Shown in pieces: positions 33,077 through 40,850 of a stretch of 64,000 nt of DNA (position 1 is the stretch's first letter; the number at the start of each line of letters is the position of its first letter). A program made the translations under genes and the position numbers. Under the pieces are notes generated by a model. That model searched no databases. It was not told the DNA's origin and was given only the letters and a program-made list of their open reading frames with translations. Source of the DNA: Nonomuraea cypriaca (lineage in GTDB: Bacteria; Actinomycetota; Actinomycetes; Streptosporangiales; Streptosporangiaceae); the NCBI RefSeq assembly GCF_015645445.1, contig NZ_JADOGI010000013.1:22217-86216 (forward strand), read 5' to 3'.

Positions 33077-33889
33077 ATGGGACGATCCACCAAGGTTTCC
33101 AGTGCCTCCGTGCCCAAGCAGGCGACCCGCCGCGGCCAGAACCTGGCCTCGTACGTCTACGGCGTCGTGCCCGCCGATCTCAAGGCGGCCCCGGAGGATC
33201 GCGGGCTCGGTGATCCGGCCGGCGAGGTTCAGCTCGTACGCCATGGCGAGATCGCCGCCCTCATCAGCGACGTCGACGTCGACCAGCCCCTGGGGCAGCC
33301 CGGCGACTACCTGGCGCACGAACGGCTGCTCGACGCGACCGCCGCCCAGGCGCCCGTGCTCCCGTTCCGCTTCGGAGCGGTGATGTCCGATCCGGACGCG
33401 ATCGTGGAGGAGCTGCTCAAGCCGTACCACGACGAGTTCCGCGCGGCGCTGGACGAGCTGAAGGGACAGGCCGAGTACATCCTCAGGGGCCGTTACGTCG
33501 AGCAGGCCGTGATCGCGGAGGTGCTCGGGGAGAACCGGGAGGTCGCGCGCCTGCGTGAGGCCATCCGCAACCGGCCGGAGGACGCCACCAGGAACGAGCG
33601 GATCAGGATCGGCGAGATCATCGCCGCCTCGATCGAGGTCAAGCGCGACGCCGACACGAACCTGGTGCTCGACCTGTTGTCCGGGCACTTCACCTCGGCG
33701 GTCATCCGCGAGCCGACGCACGAGCGGGACGCCGTCCACGTGGCGCTGCTCGCCAGGACCGGCGAGCAGCAGGAGCTGGAGCGGGTGGCGAACGAGCTCG
33801 CCGAGCGCTGGACGGGGCGGGTGGATCTCCGCCTGTTCGGGCCGCTCGCGCCGTACGACTTCGTCACCGCGCAGACGGGAGGGGCGTGA
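33077..33889 (+). CDS. gvpF: Gas vesicle protein GvpF (GvpF/GvpL family)
   Basis: 270 residues, five bases after gvpA. The family pattern is clear: LASYVYGVVPADLKA, HGEIAALISDVDVD, LAHERLLDATAAQAPVLPFR, FGAVMSDPDAIVEELL and LRLFGPLAPYDFV. GvpF proteins bind GvpA and help shell assembly. The basic N-terminal 25 residues are an extension. Its stop overlaps the gvpG start. Confidence 0.94.
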   Translation: MGRSTKVSSASVPKQATRRGQNLASYVYGVVPADLKAAPEDRGLGDPAGEVQLVRHGEIAALISDVDVDQPLGQPGDYLAHERLLDATAAQAPVLPFRFGAVMSDPDAIVEELLKPYHDEFRAALDELKGQAEYILRGRYVEQAVIAEVLGENREVARLREAIRNRPEDATRNERIRIGEIIAASIEVKRDADTNLVLDLLSGHFTSAVIREPTHERDAVHVALLARTGEQQELERVANELAERWTGRVDLRLFGPLAPYDFVTAQTGGA

Positions 33890-34125
33890 CGGTGGGCCCG
33901 CTGGGACTGATCCTCGGCCTGCCGCTCGCGCCGGTGCGCGGGCTGGTCTGGCTCGCCGAACGCATCCAGGAGCAGGCCGAGCTCGAGCTGCACGACCCGA
34001 CCTCGATCCGGCACCAGCTGGAGGAGATCGAGGCGGCCAGGCGGGCCGGGGAGATCACCGAGGAGGAGGAGAGCCGGGCGGTGGCGCGGGTGCTCCAGGG
34101 GATGACCACGACGGGACGGAGGTGA
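33886..34125 (+). CDS. gvpG: Gas vesicle protein GvpG
   Basis: 79 residues; GTG overlaps the gvpF TGA (GTGA). The sequence GLILGLPLAPVRGLVWLAER and LEEIEAARRAGEITEEEE is the small helical GvpG family, an accessory factor for vesicle assembly. Four bases separate it from gvpO. Confidence 0.92.
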   Translation: MTVGPLGLILGLPLAPVRGLVWLAERIQEQAELELHDPTSIRHQLEEIEAARRAGEITEEEESRAVARVLQGMTTTGRR

Positions 34126-34129
34126 CCCG

Positions 34130-34531
34130 ATGGCCGCCAGACGTCCCGCCGCCGAGCGGCGCGGCCCTGAACCCGTCGAGCGGCGCGGCCGGGAGTCCGT
34201 CGAGCGGAGCCGCCCCGAGCCCGTCGAGCGGAGCGGCCCTGAGCCGGTCGAGCGGCGGGCTCGCGAGCTGAGCGCCGCGACGGCCGGAGAGGCCGGGCTG
34301 CGGCACATCGCCGACCTGACCGCCAGGGACATCGAAGGCGTCACAGCGGTCCAGCCCACCGAGGAGGGCTGGGTGGTCGGGGTGGAGGCCGTCGAGGACC
34401 GCCGCATCCCATCATCAGGCGATCTTCTCGCACTGTACGAGGTCGAGCTGGATACGGAGGGCAGCTTGCTGTCATATCGGAGAATCAGGCGATACCGACG
34501 GGCCAACGCCGACCAGGGAGAGGCGTACTGA
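34130..34531 (+). CDS. gvpO: Gas vesicle protein GvpO
   Basis: 133 residues. The C-terminal 80 residues match GvpO: IADLTARDIEGVTAVQ, EEGWVVGVEAVEDRRIPSSG, DLLALYEVELDTEGSLLSYR, RIRRYRRANAD. The first 45 residues are a charged low-complexity run of about five units like PEPVERRG/PEPVERSG that is not part of the family core. GvpO is required for vesicle formation in haloarchaea and occurs in all actinobacterial clusters. Here it lies inside the operon, not before gvpA as in Streptomyces. Stop and the next ATG overlap (TGATG). Confidence 0.9.
   Translation: MAARRPAAERRGPEPVERRGRESVERSRPEPVERSGPEPVERRARELSAATAGEAGLRHIADLTARDIEGVTAVQPTEEGWVVGVEAVEDRRIPSSGDLLALYEVELDTEGSLLSYRRIRRYRRANADQGEAY
34155..34266 (+). 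repeat. Coding repeat in gvpO (PEPVER heptads)
   Basis: About five degenerate 21-24 base units around CCCGTCGAGCGG encode PEPVERR/ESVERS/PEPVERS. The frame is kept. Confidence 0.8.
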
Positions 34532-34863
34532 TGGACAGGACGTCCTCGCCCATCGTTCGCCAGGCCTACGGTGCGGGCCCGATGGGTCGCGAGCCGGCCA
34601 ACCTCGGCGACATCCTGGAGCGCGTACTCGATCGCGGCGTGGTGATCGCCGGCGACATCCGGGTGAACCTGCTGGACATCGAGCTGCTCACGATCAAGCT
34701 GCGCCTCCTGATCGCCTCCGTGGACACCGCCAGGGAACTGGGCATCGACTGGTGGGAGCACGACCCGTGGCTCAGCGGCAGGGACCGCGAGCTGGTCGAC
34801 GAGAACCGCAGACTGCGCCGCCGCCTCGCCGCGGTCGAAGGGAGGAGGGAGCCGCATGAGTGA
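34531..34863 (+). CDS. gvpJ: Gas vesicle minor shell protein GvpJ
   Basis: 110 residues, ATG overlapping the gvpO stop. It is a GvpA relative: LGDILERVLDRGVVIAGDIR, VNLLDIELLTIKLRLLIASV, then DTARELGIDWWEHDPWL, the tail typical of GvpJ. GvpJ proteins are minor, probably nucleating, shell components. Its end overlaps the start of gvpL by 8 bases. Confidence 0.9.
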   Translation: MDRTSSPIVRQAYGAGPMGREPANLGDILERVLDRGVVIAGDIRVNLLDIELLTIKLRLLIASVDTARELGIDWWEHDPWLSGRDRELVDENRRLRRRLAAVEGRREPHE

Positions 34864-35809
34864 CTACGGCACGTACGTCTACGCGGTCGCCAGGGACCAC
34901 GTCCCCGGGTGCCCGGCCGGCGTGGCGGAGACGGACGTACGCACGATCAGCCGGGCCGGCCTCGTCGCGTACGTGAGCAGCGTGCCACTGACGGAGTTCG
35001 GCGCGGTGCCGCTGCGCCGCTCGCTGGAGGACCTTGACTGGCTGGCGGGGACGGCCCGCGCGCACCACCGCGTCGTGGAGGCCGTGGCGGCGGCGACCCC
35101 GACGGCCCCGGTCCGGCTCGTCACGGTCTACGACGGCGACGACCAGGTGCGCGCCCTGCTGGACCGGCGCAACGACGACTTCCTCGCGGTGCTCTCCCAC
35201 GTCACGGGGCGCAAGGAATGGGGCGTCAAGGCATACGCGGACCCGGCCGCGGCCCCACTCCCACTGAACGGCGACGGCCCCACCACCGACCGCCGCGCCG
35301 GCCCCGCCACGACTCTTGCCCCCGGCCCCGCCCGCGCCGGGCGGACCGACCTTGGCGGTGAGCGCGCCGGGCGGCCGGATGGCGGTGGTGAGCTCGTCGG
35401 GCGGACCGACCGCAGTGGAGACCGCGCCGGGCGGGCCGACCGCGGTGGCGGTGGTGAGCTTGTAGGAGGGCCGGAGCGTGGTGGGGGCATGCCGGGGACG
35501 GCGTACCTCAAGCGCCGGCAGGCGAGTCTGCGGGGCAGGGAGCAGGCGCGGCGGCTGGCCGTCACGCGGGCCGAGGAGATCCACGCCGCGCTGTCCTCCC
35601 TCGCCGCCGCCAGCCGCCGCCACCGCGCCCAGGACCCGCAGTTGTCCGGCCGCGACGACTGGATGCTGCTGAACGGCGCCTACCTCGTGGACGAGGGCAG
35701 GGACGAGGAGTTCGCCGCGATGGCGAGCACCCTCGGCGGGGACGGCGTCGACCTGCGGCTCACCGGTCCCTGGGCGCCGTACTCGTTCACGATCCTGGAG
35801 ACGTCTTGA
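34856..35809 (+). CDS. gvpL: Gas vesicle protein GvpL (GvpF/GvpL family) with Gly/Arg-rich insert
   Basis: 317 residues. Family blocks are GTYVYAVARDHVP near the start, AHHRVVEAVAAATPTAPVRL, and the end VDLRLTGPWAPYSFTILE. Between about residues 140 and 215 lies a low-complexity insert of units such as RAGRTDLGGE, RAGRPDGGGE, VGRTDRSGD and RAGRADRGGG that replaces a normally short loop. GvpL interacts with GvpF, GvpG and GvpA in other organisms. It overlaps gvpJ at its start and gvpS at its end (TTGA). Confidence 0.9.
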   Translation: MSDYGTYVYAVARDHVPGCPAGVAETDVRTISRAGLVAYVSSVPLTEFGAVPLRRSLEDLDWLAGTARAHHRVVEAVAAATPTAPVRLVTVYDGDDQVRALLDRRNDDFLAVLSHVTGRKEWGVKAYADPAAAPLPLNGDGPTTDRRAGPATTLAPGPARAGRTDLGGERAGRPDGGGELVGRTDRSGDRAGRADRGGGGELVGGPERGGGMPGTAYLKRRQASLRGREQARRLAVTRAEEIHAALSSLAAASRRHRAQDPQLSGRDDWMLLNGAYLVDEGRDEEFAAMASTLGGDGVDLRLTGPWAPYSFTILETS

Positions 35810-36075
35810 GACGGGACGTGGTGGCCCAGGAACGGTTGCCAGCCGAACGCGTAGCTCTCGTCGACCTGCTGGACCGGCTGCTGACAGGCGGCGTCGTCCT
35901 GACCGGCGACCTCGTCCTGTCGATCGCGGACGTGGACCTCGTACGCATCTCGCTGCGCGCCCTCATCGCGTCGGTGGACGAACTCTCGGCGGACGGGCTG
36001 TCACTGGACGGACTTTCGCTGGACGGGCTGTCGGCGGACGGGCTCTCGCTGGACGGGCTGGAGGGCACCACGTGA
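35806..36075 (+). CDS. gvpS: GvpA/J/S-family minor protein GvpS with pentapeptide tail
   Basis: 89 residues, TTG start overlapping the gvpL stop. The core VALVDLLDRLLTGGVVLTGD and LVLSIADVDLVRISLRALIA is a GvpA-like shell fold as in actinobacterial GvpS. The last 30 residues are five tandem pentapeptides, SADGL/SLDGL, encoded by 15-base units at about 35985-36060. The tail is an expansion not found in the family core. GTGA links it to gvpK. Confidence 0.88.
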   Translation: MRRDVVAQERLPAERVALVDLLDRLLTGGVVLTGDLVLSIADVDLVRISLRALIASVDELSADGLSLDGLSLDGLSADGLSLDGLEGTT

Positions 36076-36563
36076 CCCCGAACCCACTCGACCCCTTGAA
36101 CCCGCAAGACCAGCCAGATCCGCTGACCCCGCCTGGACGGCCCGATCCGCTGGACTCCCCGGACCCACGGGAGCGGCCGGATCCTTTGGGCCCGCCGGAC
36201 CCACGGGAACGGCCGGATCCTTTGGGCCGGCCGGACCCAGGGGAGCAGCCGGATCCGCTGGGTCCGCCTGGACGGGCGGAGTCGCCGCGATGGCGGATCG
36301 CGGCCGACGCGGAGACCGTCGAGCGCGACCTGACCCGCCTCGTGCTGACCCTGGTCGAGCTCCTCCGCCAGCTCGTCGAGCGCCAGTCCGTACGCCGCAT
36401 GGACCAGGGCGATCTGTCCGACGAGCAGATCGAGACGCTCGGCGTGACCCTGATGCGGCTGGAGGAGGCGATGGACGACCTGTGCGACCGCTTCGGCCTG
36501 ACCCCCGCCGACCTCAACCTCGACCTGGGCCCGCTCGGAACGCTCCTCCCCACCGACCGGTAG
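36072..36563 (+). CDS. gvpK: Gas vesicle protein GvpK with Pro/Asp repeat N-terminus
   Basis: 163 residues, GTG overlapping the gvpS TGA. The GvpK domain occupies the C-terminal 95 residues: DAETVERDLTRLVLTLVELL, RQLVERQSVRRMDQGDLSDE, LGVTLMRLEEAMDDLCDRFG, LNLDLGPLGTLL. The first 70 residues are a run of units such as ERPDPLGPPDPR and GRPDPLDSPDPR. GvpK is essential for vesicle formation in several hosts. It is the last gene of the operon and faces the DUF6506 gene. Confidence 0.92.
   Translation: MTPNPLDPLNPQDQPDPLTPPGRPDPLDSPDPRERPDPLGPPDPRERPDPLGRPDPGEQPDPLGPPGRAESPRWRIAADAETVERDLTRLVLTLVELLRQLVERQSVRRMDQGDLSDEQIETLGVTLMRLEEAMDDLCDRFGLTPADLNLDLGPLGTLLPTDR
36080..36285 (+). repeat. Coding repeat in gvpK (PDPLG/PPDPR units)
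   Basis: Degenerate tandem units of 30-39 bases containing CGGATCC(T/G) encode RPDPLGPPDPRE-like blocks. The frame is kept. Confidence 0.8.
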
Positions 36564-36568
36564 CCGGG

Positions 36569-37141
36569 TCAGCGCCGGTAGCCGGTGACGCCCACGGGCA
36601 CGCTCGCGTCCACGGCCCGGATGACCGGTTCTGCCGCTTCCGGTCCCGGCCCGCCGTACAGCTCGATCAGCTGCAGCCCGCCGGCCATCTTCCCGGCCAC
36701 CTCGGCTGCGGCACCCTCGTCCGGCACGCCGACGAACGTGGTCCGCCCGCCGCCCGCCTTCGTGCGCACCACCCGATCCCTGCCGGGATCGGCCCCTTCA
36801 TGCACGATGACGAACGCCTCCGACAGCGCCTCCCCGGCCTCGAACCTCGCCTTGTACGACGCCACGCCGCTCAGCGACTCGAACCCGTAGTAGATCGCCC
36901 CGATCCGCACGTCGTCACCGGCGGCCCGGCCGGCCTCCGCATGCCACACCGCGCCGAACCCGCCGCACAGCTCCACGAGATTTACGCCCTCGGCGCTCAG
37001 TCGTGTGACGAGATCGATCATCTGCCCGGGCTCGTTCACGGCCCGCACCCGCGTCCGCCCGCCGCCGTTCTCGATCACCATGACGTCGGTCCAGGGGTCC
37101 GCTCCGGACTCCTCGTAAATGATCACCTTGTCTTCGCTCAT
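36569..37141 (-). CDS. Protein with two tandem DUF6506 modules
   Basis: 190 residues, ATG 37141. The first module (IIYEESGADPWTDVMVIE, GGRTRVRAVNEPGQMIDLVT, VNLVELCGGFGAVWHA, VRIGAIYYG) is repeated by the second (FVIVHEGADPGRDRVVRT, GGRTTFVGVPDEGAAAEVA, LQLIELYGGPGPEAAE, VPVGVTGYR). Most DUF6506 proteins have a single module of about 100 residues, so this is an internal duplication. Function is unknown. The promoter region carries a MerR-type dyad. Confidence 0.75.
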   Translation of the reverse strand: MSEDKVIIYEESGADPWTDVMVIENGGGRTRVRAVNEPGQMIDLVTRLSAEGVNLVELCGGFGAVWHAEAGRAAGDDVRIGAIYYGFESLSGVASYKARFEAGEALSEAFVIVHEGADPGRDRVVRTKAGGGRTTFVGVPDEGAAAEVAGKMAGGLQLIELYGGPGPEAAEPVIRAVDASVPVGVTGYRR

Positions 37142-37147
37142 GGCACC

Positions 37148-37178
37148 AGCCTGCTACCTCAACTAAAGTCGAGGTCAA
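37148..37178 (-). promoter_or_regulatory. MerR/SoxR-type promoter before the DUF6506 gene
   Basis: On the minus strand TTGACC (-35) is followed by a 19-base spacer and CAGGCT. The spacer contains ACCTC-GACTTTAGTT-GAGGT, a near-perfect dyad of the kind MerR-family activators bind between over-spaced -35 and -10 boxes (SoxR box: CCTCAAGTTAACTTGAGG). No MerR gene is in the window. Confidence 0.6.
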
Positions 37179-37189
37179 CCCGGCCGGCC

Positions 37190-37471
37190 GTGGTCGCCTG
37201 GGCGGACGGCGGCGGCACGACCGCCGCGCGACGACCCGTACTCGGCCGGGAGCGGGTGGTGCGTTACCTGCGCGGCCTGAGCACCCGGGCGGAGACGGCC
37301 TGGATGACCGTCGAGTTCGCGGAGATCAACGGCGCGCCCGCCGCGGTCGTCCACGACGGCGGGACGCTGTGGGCCGTCGTGGTCGTCGAGATCCACGACG
37401 ACCGCGTCACCGCGTTCCACATCGTCGTGAACCCGGCCAAGCTCGCGTTCGCCACCGCGCAGCTCATGTGA
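37190..37471 (+). pseudogene. C-terminal remnant of an ECF41-type sigma factor (SnoaL-like domain)
   Basis: Ninety-three codons remain: VVAWADGGGTTAARRPVLGR, ERVVRYLRGL, then FHIVVNPAKLAFATAQLM at the end. This is the SnoaL-like extension that follows sigma region 4 in SigJ/ECF41 factors; its NPxKL tail is typical. Regions 2 and 4 are missing and no start or ribosome site precedes it. The oxidoreductase that follows is the kind of partner gene ECF41 factors activate, and a TGTCACA box remains between the two. So the sigma factor was lost by deletion; the break lies near the MerR-type dyad. Confidence 0.75.
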
Positions 37472-37475
37472 TCAC

Positions 37476-37510
37476 TGTCACAGGCCCGGCCTGTCACGGA
37501 TCGCCGGGGT
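37476..37510 (+). promoter_or_regulatory. ECF41-like promoter remnant before the oxidoreductase
   Basis: TGTCACA at 37476-37482 matches the -35 box reported for ECF41 promoters (TGTCACA-N16-CGTC); at the expected spacing stands GATC. A perfect 15-base palindrome ACAGGCC-C-GGCCTGT overlaps it. Confidence 0.45.
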
Positions 37511-37546
37511 CGCCGGTTCAAGTGGGGACTTCGACGAGGAGGAACC

Positions 37547-38668
37547 ATGACGAACCACATCGTGGTGCTGGGCGCCGGATACGCGGGACTGGGCGCGGCC
37601 AAGCGCGCCGCCCGGCGGCTGCGCCGCACCGACGCCCGGGTGACGCTGGTCAACGCGTCCGACCGGTTCGTGGAGCGGGTACGCCTCCACCAGCTCGCCG
37701 CCGGGCAGCGGCTGCCCCGCCTACCGCTCGCGGGCCTGCTCGACGGCACCGGGGTGGAGCTGGTGCTCGCCCGGGTGATCGGCCTGGATCCCCGGGCGCG
37801 GACGGTACGCCTGGACGCGCCGCCGTACACCCTCTCCTATGACGCGCTGGTCTACGCCCTGGGCAGCGCCGCGGAGCTGGACGCGGTGCCGGGGGTGCGC
37901 GAGCACGCGTACACGGTGGCGACCGCGGACGAGGCCGCCCGGCTGCGGTCGCGCCTGGCGGAGACCGGCTCGGTCGACGTCGTCGGGGGAGGGCTGACCG
38001 GGATCGAGGCCGCGACCGAGTTCGCCGCCGCCCGTCCGAGCCTGCGGGTGCGGCTGGTGTCGTCCGGGCTGATCGGCGCGGGGCTGTCCGTACGAGCCCG
38101 CCGCCACCTCCACCGCGCCTTCGCCCGCATGGGGATCGCGGTACGCGAGCACGCGCCGGTCGCCAAGACCGGCCCCGACGGCCTGCTACTGGAGAACGGC
38201 GAGGACCTGCGTACCGAGACCGTGGTGTGGGCCGCCGGATTCCGCGTCCCCGGCCTGGCCGCCACGGCCGGCCTGGCCACCGACGAGCACGGCCGCATGA
38301 TCGTTGACGGCGCGCTGCGGTCGGTGTCGCATCCGGAGGTGTTCGGCATCGGCGACGCGGCCACGGCGGACCGGTCTGGCCGGCCGACCCGCATGGCCTG
38401 TCAGACCGGGCTGCCCATGGGCCTGTACGCCGGCGAGGCCGTGGCCGACCTGCTCACCGGGCGGGAGCCGCGCCCGGCCAGGTTCCGTTACGTGTGGCAG
38501 AACATCAGCCTGGGCCGCCACGACGGCGTCACCCAGTTCACCCGGCCCGACGACACCCCGACCGACGCCGTGCTCACCGGCCGCGCCTCCGCCGCCTTCA
38601 AGGAGGCCATCACTCGGGGCACCGTCTGGGTCATGCGCCACCCGGGTCCTTGGTCATCTCGACCGTGA
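37547..38668 (+). CDS. NAD(P)/FAD-dependent oxidoreductase, NDH-2-like (sigma-factor partner gene)
   Basis: 373 residues, ATG 37547 with GAGGAGG upstream. The FAD fold HIVVLGAGYAGLGAAKRAAR, the NAD(P) fold VDVVGGGLTGIEAATEFAAA and the second FAD motif HPEVFGIGDAAT with MACQTGLPMGLYAGEAVADL place it among type II NADH dehydrogenase-like flavoproteins. It lacks the C-terminal membrane helix of true NDH-2. It ends ...RGTVWVMRHPGPWSSRP, overlapping the 3' end of a convergent acetyltransferase gene by 38 bases. The ECF41 sigma factor that would be expected to drive it is reduced to a fragment upstream. Confidence 0.88.
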   Translation: MTNHIVVLGAGYAGLGAAKRAARRLRRTDARVTLVNASDRFVERVRLHQLAAGQRLPRLPLAGLLDGTGVELVLARVIGLDPRARTVRLDAPPYTLSYDALVYALGSAAELDAVPGVREHAYTVATADEAARLRSRLAETGSVDVVGGGLTGIEAATEFAAARPSLRVRLVSSGLIGAGLSVRARRHLHRAFARMGIAVREHAPVAKTGPDGLLLENGEDLRTETVVWAAGFRVPGLAATAGLATDEHGRMIVDGALRSVSHPEVFGIGDAATADRSGRPTRMACQTGLPMGLYAGEAVADLLTGREPRPARFRYVWQNISLGRHDGVTQFTRPDDTPTDAVLTGRASAAFKEAITRGTVWVMRHPGPWSSRP

Positions 38669-39188
38669 TGGCCCAGCGCTCGTGGTCCCGCCAGGCGCCG
38701 TTGATGAACTGGAAATTGGGTGAGCAGCCCTCGCGCTGGAAGCCGACGCGCTTGATGAGGTTGATCGAGGGGATGTTCGCGGGCTGGATGTTGGCTTCGA
38801 GGCGATGCAGCTCCAGGTGGTCGAAGGCGTACCGGACGAGCAGCCGCAGCCCCTCGGTCATGTAGCCACGGCCGATCGTGGACGCGTACGCGGAGTAGCC
38901 GACGGTCCCCGCCTGATGGGTGCCACGGACGATGTTGTTGACGTTGGCCCGCCCGACGATCGCCCCGGTGTCGCGCCGGCAGAACACGAACCCCTCATGC
39001 GCCGGCTCGTCGAACCGCGCGACGTACGCCTCGAAGTCTTCGGTGGTGGTGACGGGCCGTCCGGGCATCCACCGGCCGAGCAACTCCGCGCTCTCCGCGT
39101 TCAACGCCAGGAACTCCGCGCAGTCCCGTTGCAAAAGCCACCGCAGCCCCACCCGAGGCCCTTGAGCAAGGTACGTCACGTCATACAT
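38631..39188 (-). CDS. GNAT family N-acetyltransferase (RimJ/RimL type)
   Basis: 185 residues, ATG 39188. The acetyl-CoA segment is AGTVGYSAYASTIGRGYMTE with the pyrophosphate loop IGRGYMTEG, then LLVRYAFDHLELHRLEANI and NLIKRVGFQREG, typical of ribosomal-protein or amino-acid acetyltransferases. The protein transfers acetyl groups to an amine; its target is unknown. Its 3' end overlaps that of the oxidoreductase. Confidence 0.88.
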   Translation of the reverse strand: MYDVTYLAQGPRVGLRWLLQRDCAEFLALNAESAELLGRWMPGRPVTTTEDFEAYVARFDEPAHEGFVFCRRDTGAIVGRANVNNIVRGTHQAGTVGYSAYASTIGRGYMTEGLRLLVRYAFDHLELHRLEANIQPANIPSINLIKRVGFQREGCSPNFQFINGAWRDHERWAITVEMTKDPGGA

Positions 39189-39337
39189 CCGGCGATCTTA
39201 CGCGCGGTCCACGACGGACCATCGGCGCTTCTATGGGCGGATCACGTCGGTCATTCGGCGGAGTGCCACGCCAGGCCGTCCCACTCCACCGAAACGCTCA
39301 TCCGCCAACCCTACGTGCGCACTACAGGCGGCGGGCG

Positions 39338-39979
39338 TCACGCGTCTGGGATGAGCCTGGCGCGAATGGCCATCACCTCGTCGACGAATGTGGCCGCGTC
39401 GGCGGTTTCGTACACGCGGAACCGCAGGAACCACTCGGTGCGGAACTTGATCTCCACCCCGCTGAAGGGACTGGTCGCCGTGAACGAGTACCCGCCGACC
39501 GTGGTGAGCGACTCGACGTCGCGCAAGTCGAACGTCATCACGCGGAACCCTCTCCCACGCGCGACCCGCCAGCCTTCGATGTCGGCGGACGTGCAGATGA
39601 AAAAGAGCCTTTCGTGCACTATGTCGGGAAATTTCTCCAAATTGGACTCGTCTAGGGACACCTCCTGCCGCCCCCGAAGCTCCCCTAGCCCGAAATCCCG
39701 ATCCCCAGGGCCTACCTCCATGAGCGTCGCCTCGATACCTCGCGTGGACCCGCGCTGCTTCCAGGCCAGTCGCGTGATCCGGCGCTTCGCCCGCTTCTCG
39801 AGCCTGCGCGAGATAGGGGAGAACCTGGTGAACAGCAGGGCGAACTTCGCCATCTCAAAGATGAAGAAGGGCGCGAGAACGATCAGCACGACCATGAAAG
39901 CCGATAACCACGTGAGCGTGCCGAACAGGTAGACGAGAAGAATCCCCGTGAGAACCACAAAAAATATCGCCCACGCCAT
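39338..39979 (-). CDS. Membrane protein of unknown function
   Basis: 213 residues, ATG 39979 with GGAAGGG upstream. Two adjoining hydrophobic segments (FFVVLTGILLVYLFGTLTW and LSAFMVVLIVLAPFFIFEMA) form a hairpin at the N-terminus; a basic stretch (LEKRAKRRITRLAWKQRG) and a soluble beta-rich domain follow (GFRVMTFDLRDVESLTTVGG, VEIKFRTEWFLRFRVYE), resembling a bacterial PH-like fold in pattern only. The gene is less GC-rich than its neighbours. No family recognised. Confidence 0.65.
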   Translation of the reverse strand: MAWAIFFVVLTGILLVYLFGTLTWLSAFMVVLIVLAPFFIFEMAKFALLFTRFSPISRRLEKRAKRRITRLAWKQRGSTRGIEATLMEVGPGDRDFGLGELRGRQEVSLDESNLEKFPDIVHERLFFICTSADIEGWRVARGRGFRVMTFDLRDVESLTTVGGYSFTATSPFSGVEIKFRTEWFLRFRVYETADAATFVDEVMAIRARLIPDA

Positions 39980-40286
39980 CGCAAACCCTTCCGCAACCTA
40001 CTGCGACACGCCGGTAACGATAGGTGAGACGTAAGGGCTCCGACAAGCAATGAGTTGGAGCCCTCATTCGAGGTGACAGCGGCCTCCAGCACGGTGACCT
40101 GGAAGATCCTTCCGCGCCCCGTCCGTCGCGGCGCACTCAAACCTCCGCTGTGGGCACGTTCGCCCACACAACGGTCCACCCCGACGCTCCCGGACGTACG
40201 CCGACTGATGTCTGCTGGACCAGCTACTCCCCGCCGTCACAGTCGACGTCGACGGGTACTCGCACCCGAGGAACGGTCACGGCTCC
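39980..40286. other. Intergenic region, no gene seen
   Basis: About 300 bases. The only structure I see is an 8-bp perfect hairpin AGGGCTCC/GGAGCCCT at 40034-40064. Codon patterns do not support a gene on either strand. Confidence 0.4.
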
Positions 40287-40367
40287 ATGAATTTCAACAC
40301 CGCCAACTGGCATAAGAGCGTTCAGAGTGGCAACAACGGCGGCAACTGCGTCGAGGTCGCCGTCGTG
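40287..40367 (+). pseudogene. DUF397 N-terminal remnant
   Basis: From ATG 40287 the frame reads MNFNTANWHKSVQSGNNGG then NCVEVAVV, the well-known start of DUF397 proteins (W-KSS-SGxNGGNCVEVA). The rest of the domain (VRDSK...F) is absent; the frame goes on without homology. DUF397 genes normally accompany an XRE regulator, and none is left here. Confidence 0.6.
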
Positions 40368-40559
40368 CGTGGCCCCTCTCTGTCAGACTCTTGTGAGATA
40401 TGGGATGAACGAGTCCTTTTGATGCGAAATAGGGCGAGACAGGACGATCAGGACAGTGACTGCCGCCGGGAAGCGACTACGTCCACGAACTCGTCATGGC
40501 CCGCGTCGATACAGCCCTCAGGAACCTCGTCGACGTCTTCGAGGGGAGAACCGTTTGAC

Positions 40560-40850
40560 ATGACGAGGATCCCCGAATTCCATGGTCCACATTCCGGATC
40601 TCCGCAGCCCGGCTGTGTCGAGATCATCTGGTACGAACCAAGCCGCCGGGTGCGGCGGATCCGTGTGGTGGCGCACTCCTGCGAGTGCCGTCAGATCCTC
40701 TTCGAACTGTGCGCTGCCGGCGGTCAGGGGTTCGTGCGCCGGACGGATCGTGCCGGGCCCACCACGTACGAGTCCGCGTGGATGTTGACCGCAGCCGCGA
40801 GAAGTCTCTACGACCGCATCCTGCGGGGAAGGCTCGCTAGCTCGACGTGA
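40560..40850 (+). CDS. Small actinobacterial hypothetical protein
   Basis: 96 residues, ATG 40560 with GAGGGGAG about 8 bases upstream. The middle VEIIWYEPSRRVRRIRVVAH, SCECRQILFELCAAGGQGFV, RRTDRAGPTTYESAWM resembles a short conserved actinomycete family whose function I do not know. A frame of about 20 codons ending one base before this ATG (MARVDTALRNLVDVFEGRTV, from 40495) may be the tail of a lost partner gene. Confidence 0.6.
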   Translation: MTRIPEFHGPHSGSPQPGCVEIIWYEPSRRVRRIRVVAHSCECRQILFELCAAGGQGFVRRTDRAGPTTYESAWMLTAAARSLYDRILRGRLASST

